Shown here piece by piece: positions 8,692 to 18,143 of a stretch of 64,000 nucleotides of DNA; position 1 is the stretch's first letter; each line of letters starts with the position of its first letter. Source of the DNA: Winogradskyella algicola (GTDB lineage Bacteria; Bacteroidota; Bacteroidia; Flavobacteriales; Flavobacteriaceae); assembly GCF_005869935.1 (NCBI RefSeq), contig NZ_SZQF01000007.1, positions 164,248 to 228,247 on the forward strand. Reading direction: 5' to 3'. The notes below the pieces were generated by a model that saw nothing but the letters and a program-made list of their open reading frames with translations, was not told where the DNA came from and made no database searches. Both the position numbers and the translations under genes were made by a program.

Positions 8692-11157
8692 TTAAAATCT
8701 TGCCGATAATCTCAAGTTAAATACTCTTGGTGTCAAGAAATTAGGAATAGCAAACTGTCGTTTGGTATACACGTCTCTAACCCATGTATTGGTAATTGAG
8801 TTTTGATTGTTAAACATGTTGTAGATTTCAAAACCGAGAGAGAGCTCTCTAAAGGTTTTTTTCCAGTTGGCTTTATATGTTTTTGTTGGATTAACTAATT
8901 CTAACTGAATACCTAAATCTGCACGTCTGTAATCTCTAAGTCGTATCTGAAAATCGTAAGGATCTGCATAACTTGGAGAACCACCAGGAACACCTGTGTT
9001 ATAGACCAAATTAAGGTACATTTTTAGATTAGGCATATTTGGTACATAATCCTGAAATAGTGCACCAAACTTTAATCGTTGGTCTGTTGGTCTGGCTATG
9101 TAGCCACGGTTATTAATGTTTTCTTCGGTTTTTAGATAACCAAAACTAAACCATGATTCGGTACCTGGAACAAACTCTCCATTTAATCGCATATCTAATC
9201 CGTAGGCATAAGCTTTGGCATTATTATCTGCTCTATATCGAATTCTTACGTTTTCTACAGTATAGGTATTCACATTAGACAAGCCTTTATAATAAGCTTC
9301 CGTAACCAATTTAAAAGGTCTGTCCCACATCTTAAAACTGTACTCATTTCCTAATACAACATGAAACGACTTTTGTGCTTTTACATTAGGTTGCACAACG
9401 CCAGAGGAATCTCGCAATTCTCTGTAAAAAGGTGGTTGGTAATACAAACCGCCAGCAACCCTAAAAAGCATATCCTTTTCCCAGTCTGGTTTTATAGCTA
9501 ACTGCATTCTTGGGCTAAATACAGTTTGCGTATTGCTCTCTAAGTTTTCGCCACTAACAGTCCAATTATGCATTCTAACACCAGCATTGAAGAATACATC
9601 ATTGTTTTTCCATTCTGTACGTTTGCTATACTGTGCAAAGGCTTGTATTCTATCTATTTTAACTCTGTTAAGAGCTCTTATATCTTCAAATGCTGTTAAT
9701 GGTCCTTCAAATGGTTCATAGGGTTGAAGGTTAGGAATGCTAAAGTTTGGTGGTCGTATAGAAAAACCTGCTGAGTCTATAATTTCATATTCTACCAAAC
9801 GATCCCTTATATCTTCATGTGTATATTTTACGGACCATTCTACTGTAGATTCTTCATCTATTTTATAATCGCCTCTATGTTCGGCATTTATAATAAAAGC
9901 ATCTAAATCGTTACGTGCATGCGTTAGTTGAGACCCAATACCTTCACTAAATTCAACTTCACCTAAATTCTCATCACCTATATTAGTATTTACTTCTCCT
10001 AAACGATATTGTGCAAAAATGTCGAAGTATTCTTGTTCTAAAGTGTGGTAGGCAGAACCAATAAATTTTAAAGTTAAATCGTCGTTTATAAAGTAATTAG
10101 CTTTTAAAGCTCCAAAATAGGTTTGGTACTCGTCTTCTTCGTTACCATCATAAAAGACCAATAATGCCACTGGTTCTTGTAATGTTCCGAAGTTGGTTTG
10201 TCTATTTTCAGGTTGAAAGTTATATCTGTTTAGAGAAATATTTCCAAGAAAATTTAAATGAAATTTGTCAGAAAAGCGATACGTCAAATATGTCTGAGCA
10301 TCAGCAAAAATAGGCTCTACATTACCTTCTGTTTCAAGATTATTAAGAATTAAACTATTATCTCTGTAGCGTATCCCGGCAATCCCAGAAAACTTACCAT
10401 TTTTAGAAACGGTTTCAGCCGCAACACTTCCACCAAGTAAACTTAAATCTGCACGCACTCCAAAAGCTACAGGATTGCGATACGTAATATCTAAAACAGA
10501 TGACAGCTTATCTCCATATTTAGCTTGAAAACCACCAGCCGAAAAATCTACATTAGACACTAAATCCGTATTAACAAAACTTAATCCTTCTTGATTACCT
10601 GAACGAATTAAGAATGGCCTGTAGACTTCAATCTCGTTAACATAAACAAGATTTTCGTCAAAATTCCCACCTCGTACAGAATATTGTGTACTTAATTCGT
10701 TAGAAATATTTACACCAGGAAGCGTTTTCAGTATGTTTTCTATACCTGGTTGCGCACCTTTTATGGTCCGTAAGGTTTTTGGTGCAATAGTAACCACACC
10801 ATCTTCGTTTTGTCTAGTATTGGTAGAAATTACAACCTCTGCAATTTGTTCTGCTTCTACCTTCATTACAGGATTATATTCTAGTTCCTGCCCGTTTTTT
10901 AGATTAAATTTCTGAAAGATACGCTTATGGCCTAAATGAGTAAATTCTATGGTTATTTCGACATCAGATGGTATTCTCAGTTCATAAAAACCGTTTTGGT
11001 TGGTTGCTGCACCTTCGCCAGTTGAGGCTTTAATGTTTACGTTCTCAATGGGATTGTTTATTTCATCTAGGATAACTCCTCTTATAACTGCTGTTTGAGA
11101 AAAAGAAAGCATGCTAAAGAGCAGGCCAAGAAGAAGGGTAAAATGTAAGCGTTTCAA
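8692..11157 (-). CDS. TonB-dependent outer-membrane receptor with CarboxypepD_reg domain
   Basis: 821 aa. The signal peptide covers residues 1-20. An N-terminal regulatory beta-sandwich follows at about 22-105 (AVIRGVILDEINNPIENVNI), then a plug domain at about 115-235 (GIENILKTLPGVNISNE). A long barrel ends in LRLSARF with the usual terminal phenylalanine. It should import a large nutrient across the outer membrane using TonB energy. There is no SusD partner, so it is not a classical glycan utilisation pair. It sits 11 bases downstream of the M23 peptidase gene on the same strand, which implies an operon. The substrate cannot be told from sequence. Confidence 0.9.
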   Translation of the reverse strand: MKRLHFTLLLGLLFSMLSFSQTAVIRGVILDEINNPIENVNIKASTGEGAATNQNGFYELRIPSDVEITIEFTHLGHKRIFQKFNLKNGQELEYNPVMKVEAEQIAEVVISTNTRQNEDGVVTIAPKTLRTIKGAQPGIENILKTLPGVNISNELSTQYSVRGGNFDENLVYVNEIEVYRPFLIRSGNQEGLSFVNTDLVSNVDFSAGGFQAKYGDKLSSVLDITYRNPVAFGVRADLSLLGGSVAAETVSKNGKFSGIAGIRYRDNSLILNNLETEGNVEPIFADAQTYLTYRFSDKFHLNFLGNISLNRYNFQPENRQTNFGTLQEPVALLVFYDGNEEDEYQTYFGALKANYFINDDLTLKFIGSAYHTLEQEYFDIFAQYRLGEVNTNIGDENLGEVEFSEGIGSQLTHARNDLDAFIINAEHRGDYKIDEESTVEWSVKYTHEDIRDRLVEYEIIDSAGFSIRPPNFSIPNLQPYEPFEGPLTAFEDIRALNRVKIDRIQAFAQYSKRTEWKNNDVFFNAGVRMHNWTVSGENLESNTQTVFSPRMQLAIKPDWEKDMLFRVAGGLYYQPPFYRELRDSSGVVQPNVKAQKSFHVVLGNEYSFKMWDRPFKLVTEAYYKGLSNVNTYTVENVRIRYRADNNAKAYAYGLDMRLNGEFVPGTESWFSFGYLKTEENINNRGYIARPTDQRLKFGALFQDYVPNMPNLKMYLNLVYNTGVPGGSPSYADPYDFQIRLRDYRRADLGIQLELVNPTKTYKANWKKTFRELSLGFEIYNMFNNQNSITNTWVRDVYTKRQFAIPNFLTPRVFNLRLSARF

Positions 11158-11168
11158 TTAGTTTAGTT

Positions 11169-12854
11169 TTATTTTCTAAAAAAGGTTGCTTCAAATGTAG
11201 AACTATTTCCAACATTATCGGTAACAATTATTTTTAAATCATTCTTAGTGTCTTTAACGATATTATCATTAAAATCGTGTACCAACATTTTTGTCTTATA
11301 ATCATACTCCATTAAAATCCATTGGCCGTTAACTGTTGCTCTGTACTTGCTTATTCCAGATAAATCATCGTCTATTTTTACTTTTAGGTAGCGGTATTTA
11401 CTCAGCCATTTTTTGTCTTTAAAGTTAACAGGCTTAATGATAGGTGCTACAGTATCCATTGCTAAAGTATAGGTGCCAAAAGTCTTACTGCCAGCACTGA
11501 GTATATTTCCTTTTCGTTTTGTACTTACATAACTTGGTCTTTTGTAATAACCATATAATCTCGCAATAAAGATTTTGTCGAGGTGTTCGGCTTTGTAATT
11601 GCTTAAATCATAATTGATATAAAAATTCTTTTGCAAAGGAATCTTGTCTTCGTGGAGGTGAAGCGTATCGGAACTTACACTAAAATCTATATCTACATCT
11701 TCATAAACAGTGTTTTTATAAAAGTTAACTGTAATAAGACCAGATTTTAATTCTGTCGCTTGATCAGAATAAATAGTGGTTTTATTAGAAAAGTCATCTT
11801 CTAATGGTTTTAATATTTCGTATTTACCTCTAATAGGAATATTTATCCAAGTTTCATTGCCCTTATAATCTCTAATCCTTGCTTTAAATACAGATGATGT
11901 ACTGTCTTCAACGTTAATATAACCATTGTCATAAGCATCTTTGTAGAGGCTTAAAGGATTATTTTCCTCAATAAATAATTTCTGAATTCTAGACTTTTTG
12001 GTTTTAAAGTATTCGTAATCTATAAGACGTTTTATATGTTTTGTTTCATCAAAGCTAAAACGCTTAAAGTCTATTTCGAGACTTTTGTTACCGTTAAAAA
12101 AGGTTTGTATGTTACTAACACCATTATTATTGGGTGCTAAATCTTGCTTGTCATATGAGGTAACACCAAATCCAATATTACCATATGCTGTAATTTTTTC
12201 AACTTCGTAATCCCCATTTTGTTTGGGAATTAAACGTAGAGGAACACGCTCATTTTTGCCATTAATTACAGCATTTTTATCTTTAGGATAGGCATACACA
12301 GCAGACACAAATGGACTTTTAGAGTCCTTTATATCAATACCAAACATCATAGGGTTTATAGGACGTTCTTGATTGTCTCTAATTTCAAAGTGCAAATGTG
12401 GTCCGCCAGAACCACCAGTATTACCAGAATATGCAATAACTTCATTTGGCGCAACTATTAACTCTTCTGTACTAGGAAAAACTTCAACCTCAAAGCTTTC
12501 CTTTTCGTATTGGCATTCCTTTATATATTTTTCTATACGATCAGAAAATTTCTGAAGATGGGCATACACAGTGGTATATCCATTAGGATGCGTAACATAA
12601 AGTGCTTTGCCATAGCCATAATGTGAGATTTTTATTCTGCTCACATAGCCTTCTGCTGCAGTATAAACCTTTAAGCCTATCTTACGTTGCGTTTTAATAT
12701 CTAATCCAGAATGAAAATGGGCAGATCTCAATTCTGCAAAAGTTCCAGAAAGTACCAAAGTGATGTCTAGTGGATTTCTAAAATAGTCTTGAGGATATTC
12801 TGATTGTGAAAACAATGAACTCGAAACTAAAAGTAAAAGCAAAAATTTTTTCAT
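11169..12854 (-). CDS. M23 family zinc metallopeptidase (LytM-like), exported
   Basis: 561 aa. The signal peptide at 1-17 (LLLLLVSSSLFSQS) is followed at once by an M23/LytM domain. Its zinc ligands are visible: H48 and D52 in HFHSGLDI and the HLH pair at 153-155 in GGPHLHFEIRD. The set is complete, so the domain is probably active as a peptidoglycan endopeptidase rather than a degenerate activator. About 400 further residues of beta-rich sequence make it much longer than simple LytM proteins. The ATG at 12854 is chosen over an upstream GTG because it gives a normal signal peptide. It is first in an operon with the TonB receptor. Confidence 0.88.
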   Translation of the reverse strand: MKKFLLLLLVSSSLFSQSEYPQDYFRNPLDITLVLSGTFAELRSAHFHSGLDIKTQRKIGLKVYTAAEGYVSRIKISHYGYGKALYVTHPNGYTTVYAHLQKFSDRIEKYIKECQYEKESFEVEVFPSTEELIVAPNEVIAYSGNTGGSGGPHLHFEIRDNQERPINPMMFGIDIKDSKSPFVSAVYAYPKDKNAVINGKNERVPLRLIPKQNGDYEVEKITAYGNIGFGVTSYDKQDLAPNNNGVSNIQTFFNGNKSLEIDFKRFSFDETKHIKRLIDYEYFKTKKSRIQKLFIEENNPLSLYKDAYDNGYINVEDSTSSVFKARIRDYKGNETWINIPIRGKYEILKPLEDDFSNKTTIYSDQATELKSGLITVNFYKNTVYEDVDIDFSVSSDTLHLHEDKIPLQKNFYINYDLSNYKAEHLDKIFIARLYGYYKRPSYVSTKRKGNILSAGSKTFGTYTLAMDTVAPIIKPVNFKDKKWLSKYRYLKVKIDDDLSGISKYRATVNGQWILMEYDYKTKMLVHDFNDNIVKDTKNDLKIIVTDNVGNSSTFEATFFRK

Positions 12855-12977
12855 AAAGAGCACTATTACAGCTAAAATATCAAATTGAACAAGAATTGCA
12901 AACCAGAAAACTGTATTATTTTTCTGAACGTTTTAATTTTTAAGTTGTTATCTCAATTAAAAATAATTGTAAAAGAA

Positions 12978-13008
12978 TTGTGTTTTTTAAATAGGTATGT
13001 TAAATTTG
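12978..13008 (+). promoter_or_regulatory. Promoter of the zapA cluster
   Basis: TTG at 12978-12980, a 20-base spacer, then TAAATTTG at 13001-13008, an exact -7 box. It lies 24 bases before the ATG at 13033 and fits the Bacteroidota primary sigma pattern apart from one extra spacer base. Confidence 0.6.
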
Positions 13009-13032
13009 TTTCAACAGTATTGAATTACTTAA

Positions 13033-13323
13033 ATGAGTAAAATAGAAGAAATTGTTGATGCTTTAGAGAATAAAATCAGCAAGGTTTTACATAAGCAAGA
13101 AGTCTTAAAGCAAACCAATGCAAGATTATCTCAACAGCTTGAAGAGCAGCAGCAGAAACTTCTAGAACAGCAAGAAGAGATTGCTTCTTGGGCAGATAAG
13201 TATGAAACACTCAAAATAGCAAATTCAATGCTTGGTAGTGACGAAAATAAACGAGAAACAAAGCTCAAAATAAATGCACTTATAAGAGAAATTGACCATT
13301 GTATAGGTCAACTCTCAGAATAA
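13033..13323 (+). CDS. Small coiled-coil protein upstream of zapA
   Basis: 96 aa, almost entirely one amphipathic coiled coil (residues about 5-75; the stretch QQLEEQQQKLLEQQEEI is typical), with no membrane segment or signal peptide. Position directly before zapA (19 bases apart) is conserved in Bacteroidota, so a role in the division apparatus is likely. It may be a ZapB-like partner of ZapA, but that is inference from shape and neighbourhood, not from sequence identity. Confidence 0.75.
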   Translation: MSKIEEIVDALENKISKVLHKQEVLKQTNARLSQQLEEQQQKLLEQQEEIASWADKYETLKIANSMLGSDENKRETKLKINALIREIDHCIGQLSE

Positions 13324-13342
13324 AGTTGTAAATTTAGACTAA

Positions 13343-13630
13343 ATGTCAGATCAATTAAAAATTAAACTTTCAATTGCCAATAGGGTATATCCGTTGACAA
13401 TTAATCCAAAGCAGGAAGAAGGTTTACGTAAGGCCACAAAAAAGATTGAGGCAATGATTGGTCAGTTTGAGCAGAATTACTCTGTTAGAGATAAGCAAGA
13501 TGTTTTGGCAATGTGTGCCTTACAGTTTGCAGCTCAGGTAGAGCAAAAATCGATAGATAAAGAATATGTTAACGAAGAGGTACAAGAAAAGTTAGAAGCT
13601 TTAAATGACCTGTTAAATCAGCATATTTAA
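13343..13630 (+). CDS. zapA: Cell division protein ZapA
   Basis: 95 aa, the usual ZapA length. The N-terminal part (KIKLSIANRVYPLTI) matches the ZapA beta-hairpin that begins with a peptide binding FtsZ. The C-terminal half (VLAMCALQFAAQVEQ onward) is a long helix for dimer and tetramer formation. ZapA bundles FtsZ filaments at mid-cell. It is second in a cluster with the coiled-coil protein and is followed directly by a structured RNA, the same zapA-6S RNA order seen in many other phyla. Confidence 0.9.
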   Translation: MSDQLKIKLSIANRVYPLTINPKQEEGLRKATKKIEAMIGQFEQNYSVRDKQDVLAMCALQFAAQVEQKSIDKEYVNEEVQEKLEALNDLLNQHI

Positions 13631-13654
13631 CTCGTACGTTCTTTAAAATACAAA

Positions 13655-13845
13655 AAGGTTACTGCCTACATTAGTTATATTTTTTGATAAACTCAACGTT
13701 AATTCTTTAAAAAGGGTGAGTTTAAATTGTAAAAGCATGCTGCTAATACGTTATGTATTTGGGCAGATCCTTGATCAGTTTGTTAGCCCTAAACTTGTTT
13801 TTAAGGAGTTTATACAAAATCCAAAACTGATGTAGGCTTTTTTTA
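13655..13845 (+). ncRNA. ssrS: 6S RNA (6S-Flavo type)
   Basis: The zapA-rny gap encodes a long rod. A 13-bp closing stem joins 13664-13676 (GCCTACATTAGTT) to 13825-13837 (AACTGATGTAGGC) with one G-U pair, and is followed by seven Ts that act as terminator. Inside are smaller hairpins (AAACTCA 13689-13695 with TGAGTTT 13717-13723; GGGC 13761-13764 with GCCC 13786-13789) and large unpaired stretches. About 190 nt, one long closing helix, an open central region and a position right after zapA are the features of 6S RNA, which mimics an open promoter and traps RNA polymerase. The flavobacterial form is catalogued in Rfam as 6S-Flavo. Ends are approximate. Confidence 0.85.
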
Positions 13846-13867
13846 TATACTAAACTAAACACAAATC

Positions 13868-15445
13868 ATGGACACTAACACGATACTATTTATAGTTGGA
13901 GGAGTGGTATTAGGATTAGTAATTGGCTACGTAATTGCAAAATCTTTGGAAAAAGGTAAAGCATCTAAGTTAATTGCTAATGCCGAGAGCGAATCCAAAT
14001 CAATTTTAAAACAAGCTAAAGCAGATGCAGAAGCTTTAAAAAAGGATAAAATCCTTCAAGCTAAAGAGAAATTTATAGAGCTTAAAGCAGAACACGAAAA
14101 AGTAATCTTATCAAGAGATAAGAAAATGGCAGAAGCCGAAAAGCGCATTAGAGATAAAGAATCTCAAGTTTCTAATGAACTTTCAAAAGCTAAAAAGTCT
14201 AATCAGTCTTTAGACGATAAAATAAAGGACTATAACTTTAGATTAGAATTCTTAGAAAAGAAGAAAGATGAAATAGAGAAAGCCCATAAAAGTCAAATAA
14301 AGCAGCTTGAGGTTATTTCTCAACTATCTGCTGAAGAAGCAAAATCACAATTAGTAGAATCTTTAAAAGAAGAAGCTAAAACTGATGCCATGGCTTTTGT
14401 ACAAGATAGAATAGAAGAAGCTAAGCTAACAGCTCAGCAAGAAGCTAAAAAAATTATCATTAACACTATTCAAAGAATAGGCACTGAAGAAGCTGTTGAT
14501 AACTGTGTATCTGTCTTTAATATAGAATCCGATGATGTTAAAGGTAGAATTATTGGTAGAGAAGGTCGTAACATTAGAGCTATTGAAGCTGCAACTGGTG
14601 TAGAAATCATTGTAGATGATACGCCAGAAGCGATTATATTATCTTGTTTTGATTCTGTAAGACGTGAAATAGCACGTTTGTCATTACACAAACTAGTAAC
14701 TGATGGTAGAATTCATCCAGCTCGAATTGAAGAAGTTGTCAAAAAAACAACTAAACAAATAGAGCAGGAAATTATAGAAGTTGGTAAACGTACTGTAATA
14801 GATTTAGGCATTCACGGTCTTCATCCAGAATTGATAAAGATGGTAGGTCGAATGAAATATCGTTCGTCGTATGGGCAGAACTTATTACAGCACTCTAGAG
14901 AAGTTGCTAAGCTATGTGGCGTTATGGCTGCCGAATTAGGATTAAATCCTAAGCTTGCGAAACGTGCAGGATTACTTCACGATATTGGAAAAGTACCATC
15001 ATCTGAAACAGATGTTGAAACTCCTCACGCTATATTAGGTATGCAATGGGCAGAAAAGCATGGCGAGAAACCAGAAGTTTGTAATGCTATTGGAGCGCAC
15101 CACGACGAGATAGAAATGACAACGTTGTTATCTCCAATCATTCAGGTATGTGATGCTATTTCTGGTGCTAGACCAGGAGCAAGACGCCAAGTTTTAGATT
15201 CTTACATACAGCGTCTTAAAGATTTAGAAGACGTAGCATTTGGTTTCACAGGTGTTAAAAAAGCGTACGCAATACAGGCTGGTAGAGAATTACGTGTTAT
15301 TGTAGAGAGCGAAAAAGTATCAGACGAGAAAGCAGCAAGTTTGTCTTTTGAAATATCTCAAAAAATTCAAACTGATATGACGTATCCAGGACAGGTAAAA
15401 GTTACTGTAATAAGAGAAACAAGAGCAGTAAATATTGCAAAATAA
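13868..15445 (+). CDS. rny: Ribonuclease Y
   Basis: 525 aa endoribonuclease starting RNA decay at the membrane. Domain order is complete: one N-terminal transmembrane helix (residues 3-24), a long coiled coil (about 30-200), a KH domain ([17 protein letters not shown], the GxxG-type loop), and an HD domain with the metal motif LLHDIGK (about residue 376) and AHHDE. Length and order match B. subtilis RNase Y. The start follows the 6S RNA terminator by 22 bases, so the gene either has its own promoter within the RNA region or depends on readthrough. Confidence 0.95.
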   Translation: MDTNTILFIVGGVVLGLVIGYVIAKSLEKGKASKLIANAESESKSILKQAKADAEALKKDKILQAKEKFIELKAEHEKVILSRDKKMAEAEKRIRDKESQVSNELSKAKKSNQSLDDKIKDYNFRLEFLEKKKDEIEKAHKSQIKQLEVISQLSAEEAKSQLVESLKEEAKTDAMAFVQDRIEEAKLTAQQEAKKIIINTIQRIGTEEAVDNCVSVFNIESDDVKGRIIGREGRNIRAIEAATGVEIIVDDTPEAIILSCFDSVRREIARLSLHKLVTDGRIHPARIEEVVKKTTKQIEQEIIEVGKRTVIDLGIHGLHPELIKMVGRMKYRSSYGQNLLQHSREVAKLCGVMAAELGLNPKLAKRAGLLHDIGKVPSSETDVETPHAILGMQWAEKHGEKPEVCNAIGAHHDEIEMTTLLSPIIQVCDAISGARPGARRQVLDSYIQRLKDLEDVAFGFTGVKKAYAIQAGRELRVIVESEKVSDEKAASLSFEISQKIQTDMTYPGQVKVTVIRETRAVNIAK

Positions 15446-15467
15446 AGATAACTAACTCAAGTAATGT

Positions 15468-15503
15468 AAAGGGGTGTTCTATTAATTTTAGAGCGCCTTT
15501 TTA
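15468..15503. terminator. Hairpin terminator between rny and xerD
   Basis: AAAGGGGTGTTCTA at 15468-15481 pairs (two G-U pairs and a bulge) with TAGAGCGCCTTT at 15489-15500, followed by Ts. The A-run on the left lets it act for xerD on the other strand too. Confidence 0.65.
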
Positions 15504-16409
15504 TTTTCTAGGATGAAACTTGTTTAAAACATCACTTAAGTGCGATCGGTCTACGTGCATATATACTTCTGTTGTGGTAATACTTTCGTGACCCAACATC
15601 ATTTGTATGGCTCTGAGATCTGCACCATTTTCTAATAAGTGGGTAGCAAACGAATGTCTAAAGGTATGAGGGGACACTGTTTTCTTTAAGCCAGACTTTT
15701 TAACCAGATTCTTAATTATTGTAAAAATCATAGCACGTGTAAGTTTGTTACCTTTATAATTAAGGAATAAAATATCTTTAGATTCTGGGTTTACATCAAT
15801 ATGGTTTCTAATACCTTTCCATATTTCAATATATTTTTGTGTAGACTCACCGATAGGAACAAAACGTTGTTTATCACCTTTTCCTGTTACCTTAATAAAC
15901 CCTTCATCAAAAAACAAATCAGAAATTTTTAATTCTATGAGTTCACTAACTCGTAGGCCACAACTATATAATGTTTCTAAAATAGCTCTATTACGTTCAC
16001 CAAGATTAACACTTTGGTATTGGTAGCCTAGGTCAATAGTATTAATTAATAGATCTATATCCTCTACAGATAAAGTGTCTGGCAGTTTTCTACCAATCTT
16101 TGGTGACTCAATTAAATCCATAGGATTAGAATCTCTGTAATTTTCAAAAACCAGATAATCAAAAAAGTTCCTTAACCCAGAGATTAACCGTCCTTGAGAT
16201 CTTGGATTAATAGTTTTAGATGTGCTATAAACAAACTGTTTGATATGTTCTTGGGTAATTTTATCTGGTGCTATATCTATCTGATTATCTTCTAGGTAGT
16301 TTGTAAGTTTCTTTATATCATAGTTATAATTCTCAATAGAGTTTAGAGATAAACCACGTTCAATCTGTAAATAATGTTTATAATCTTTAACTGCTTGAGG
16401 CCATTTCAT
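15501..16409 (-). CDS. xerD: Tyrosine recombinase XerD
   Basis: 302 aa, typical for XerC/XerD. The N-terminal SAM-like core-binding domain (about 1-90) is followed by the catalytic domain. All catalytic residues are visible: Arg in SCGLRVSEL, Lys in GKGDKQRFVP, H-x-x-R in HTFRHSFAT, His in LGHESI and the nucleophile Tyr in TTEVYMHV. It resolves chromosome dimers at dif with FtsK. The housekeeping context next to rny, and the lack of attachment-site duplications or phage genes, argue against a mobile-element integrase. XerD rather than XerC is chosen from overall resemblance. Confidence 0.87.
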   Translation of the reverse strand: MKWPQAVKDYKHYLQIERGLSLNSIENYNYDIKKLTNYLEDNQIDIAPDKITQEHIKQFVYSTSKTINPRSQGRLISGLRNFFDYLVFENYRDSNPMDLIESPKIGRKLPDTLSVEDIDLLINTIDLGYQYQSVNLGERNRAILETLYSCGLRVSELIELKISDLFFDEGFIKVTGKGDKQRFVPIGESTQKYIEIWKGIRNHIDVNPESKDILFLNYKGNKLTRAMIFTIIKNLVKKSGLKKTVSPHTFRHSFATHLLENGADLRAIQMMLGHESITTTEVYMHVDRSHLSDVLNKFHPRK

Positions 16410-16627
16410 GGTGTAAAAAAGAGATTTTAGGGCTAAAAAGTAGTGAAAATCATACGTAATTCATCGTATTTTTATAAATTTTGTTAATAACGTAAAAATT
16501 AAATAATTAATTATCAATGGTTTATATAAAAATGTTTGTAATGTTGTTAATAACTCTACCTTAAAATTTTAATATTATAAAAAAAAGGCTTTAGTTTGTA
16601 TTAATCAATTCTAAAACTTAAAAGATT

Positions 16628-17236
16628 ATGAAAAAATTATTTTTAGCTGCTTTCGCAGTATTTGCTTTTGCAAGTGTTAATGCACAAGAGGTAAAATTCG
16701 GTGCCAAAGCTGGTGTTAACTTAGCTTCAATTGGTGGTGATGCAGAAGATGTAGATGCAAGAACTTCATTTCATATTGGTGGTGTAGCCGAGATTGTTAT
16801 TTCAGATAAGTTTTCTGTTCAGCCAGAATTATTATTCTCTTCTCAAGGTGCTAAGAGTGAATACACTGAAGATTTTGGTGAATTTGGAAGCTTTGATGTA
16901 GAAGAAAAAATCAAGCTAAACTATTTAAACTTACCAGTTATGGCTAAGTATTATGTAGCAGAAGGTTTCAGTTTAGAAGCTGGACCGCAAATTGGATTTT
17001 TATTATCTGCTGATGCTGAAGTTGAAGTAGATGGTGAGTCAGAAGAAGAAGATGTAAAAGATGAATTTAAAGGTATTGACTTTGGATTAGGGTTTGGAGC
17101 TGGTTATAAGCTTGATAATGGTCTTAATTTTAGCGCAAGATATACATTAGGTCTTGCTAATATCGCTGAAGATGCAGGAGATGATTTTTCAATCCAAAAT
17201 AATGTTTTCCAAATTTCTGTAGGATACATGTTCTAA
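16628..17236 (+). CDS. Outer-membrane beta-barrel protein (porin-like, PorT/OMP_b-brl family)
   Basis: 202 aa. The signal peptide at 1-19 ends FASVNAQ. The mature part has alternating hydrophobic strands and turns rich in Asp/Glu (EVEVDGESEEEDVKDE loop) and ends in VFQISVGYMF, with a C-terminal aromatic expected for a barrel of about eight strands. The role is unknown; such proteins are abundant, small, outer-membrane proteins in flavobacteria. The 30 bases before its ATG and the signal-peptide coding part are nearly identical to those of the gene at 17458, although the mature proteins differ. It is monocistronic with its own terminator. Confidence 0.85.
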   Translation: MKKLFLAAFAVFAFASVNAQEVKFGAKAGVNLASIGGDAEDVDARTSFHIGGVAEIVISDKFSVQPELLFSSQGAKSEYTEDFGEFGSFDVEEKIKLNYLNLPVMAKYYVAEGFSLEAGPQIGFLLSADAEVEVDGESEEEDVKDEFKGIDFGLGFGAGYKLDNGLNFSARYTLGLANIAEDAGDDFSIQNNVFQISVGYMF

Positions 17237-17256
17237 TTTAGAAACATAAATCAGAG

Positions 17257-17290
17257 AAAAACCGAAGTATAATGTGCTTCGGTTTTTTTT
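17257..17290 (+). terminator. Rho-independent terminator
   Basis: AACCGAAG and CTTCGGTT flank a 9-base loop and are followed by eight Ts. The stem is the same as that of the terminator at 18066. Confidence 0.9.
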
Positions 17291-17417
17291 ATTCTGATTT
17301 AGAATTACTCTAAATAGCTGGAACATTGATAATTTAGATTTTTTTTTGTTTTTTACAATATCGATGAAAAGCTTCTTTTGTTAACATTTTTTTGAGAAAT
17401 TGAAGTAGTTAATAATT

Positions 17418-17425
17418 TACATTTG
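17418..17425 (+). promoter_or_regulatory. -7 promoter box (TACATTTG)
   Basis: Exact TAnnTTTG match 32 bases before the ATG at 17458. A TTG 15 bases upstream is closer than the usual -33 spacing. Confidence 0.5.
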
Positions 17426-17457
17426 CAGATCAAATCAATTTTAAAACTTAAAAGATT

Positions 17458-18045
17458 ATGAAAAAATTACTTTTTACTGCTTTAGCAGTTTTTGCTTTTG
17501 TAAGTGTTAATGCACAAGAAGATGCCTCTACTGGTGGTTTTTCGAACGGTGATGTATTTATTACAGGTTCTTTAACTTTTGGATCAGAAAAACTCGATGA
17601 TGATAAGGCGAATACTTTTGAAATTGCTCCTAGAGTAGGGTTTTTTGTATCAGACAACATTGCAGTTGGTGCTGAGTTAGCGTTCGGATCTGCTAAAGCA
17701 GAATCAGGAAGTACAGACGTAGTAGATATGAGTACTTTCGGTGTTGGTGCTTTTGGTCGTTATTATTTTACGCCAGCTAACCAATTCTCACTTTTTGGTC
17801 AATTGGGTCTAGGTTATGAGTCTATGGACAATAAACTAGCTGATGTTAAAACTGACGTAATCTCTGCTTCTTTTGCAGGAGGTCTTAACTATTTTGTTTC
17901 AGATAATTTTTCTATTGAAGCTTTAGTAGGTGTATTAGGTTATTCTTCTTCTAAGCCAGATTTTGATGGTGCTGAAGCTACTAATTCATTCGCTTTTGGT
18001 GGTGATTGGACCAATGTATCATTTGGTGTTAACTACAAGTTCTAA
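17458..18045 (+). CDS. Outer-membrane beta-barrel protein, unrelated mature part, shared signal peptide
   Basis: 195 aa. Its signal peptide (ALAVFAFVSVNAQ) and 5' untranslated region copy those of the 16628 gene with few changes. The mature protein is a different barrel (GDVFITGSLTFGSEKL, FEIAPRVGFFVSDNIAVGAE, ending NVSFGVNYKF), closer to OmpW/OmpA-barrel-like proteins of Bacteroidota. It is expected in the outer membrane; function unknown. A -7 box precedes it and a strong terminator follows, so it is its own transcription unit. Confidence 0.85.
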   Translation: MKKLLFTALAVFAFVSVNAQEDASTGGFSNGDVFITGSLTFGSEKLDDDKANTFEIAPRVGFFVSDNIAVGAELAFGSAKAESGSTDVVDMSTFGVGAFGRYYFTPANQFSLFGQLGLGYESMDNKLADVKTDVISASFAGGLNYFVSDNFSIEALVGVLGYSSSKPDFDGAEATNSFAFGGDWTNVSFGVNYKF

Positions 18046-18065
18046 AAAGTTTAGAAATAATTTAA

Positions 18066-18098
18066 AAAAAACCGAAGCAAGTGCTTCGGTTTTTTTTA
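18066..18098 (+). terminator. Rho-independent terminator
   Basis: ACCGAAGC-AAGT-GCTTCGGT followed by eight Ts. It has the same stem core as the terminator of the preceding barrel gene. Confidence 0.92.
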
Positions 18099-18143
18099 TG
18101 CCCTTATCCGTCTAGTCGAAGTAGGTTTTACTATATTTACTTT

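Noticed and set aside
15501..16409. Tyrosine recombinase as integrase of a mobile element
   Set aside because: It is full length, resembles XerD throughout, and is surrounded by housekeeping genes with no attachment-site repeats or cargo.
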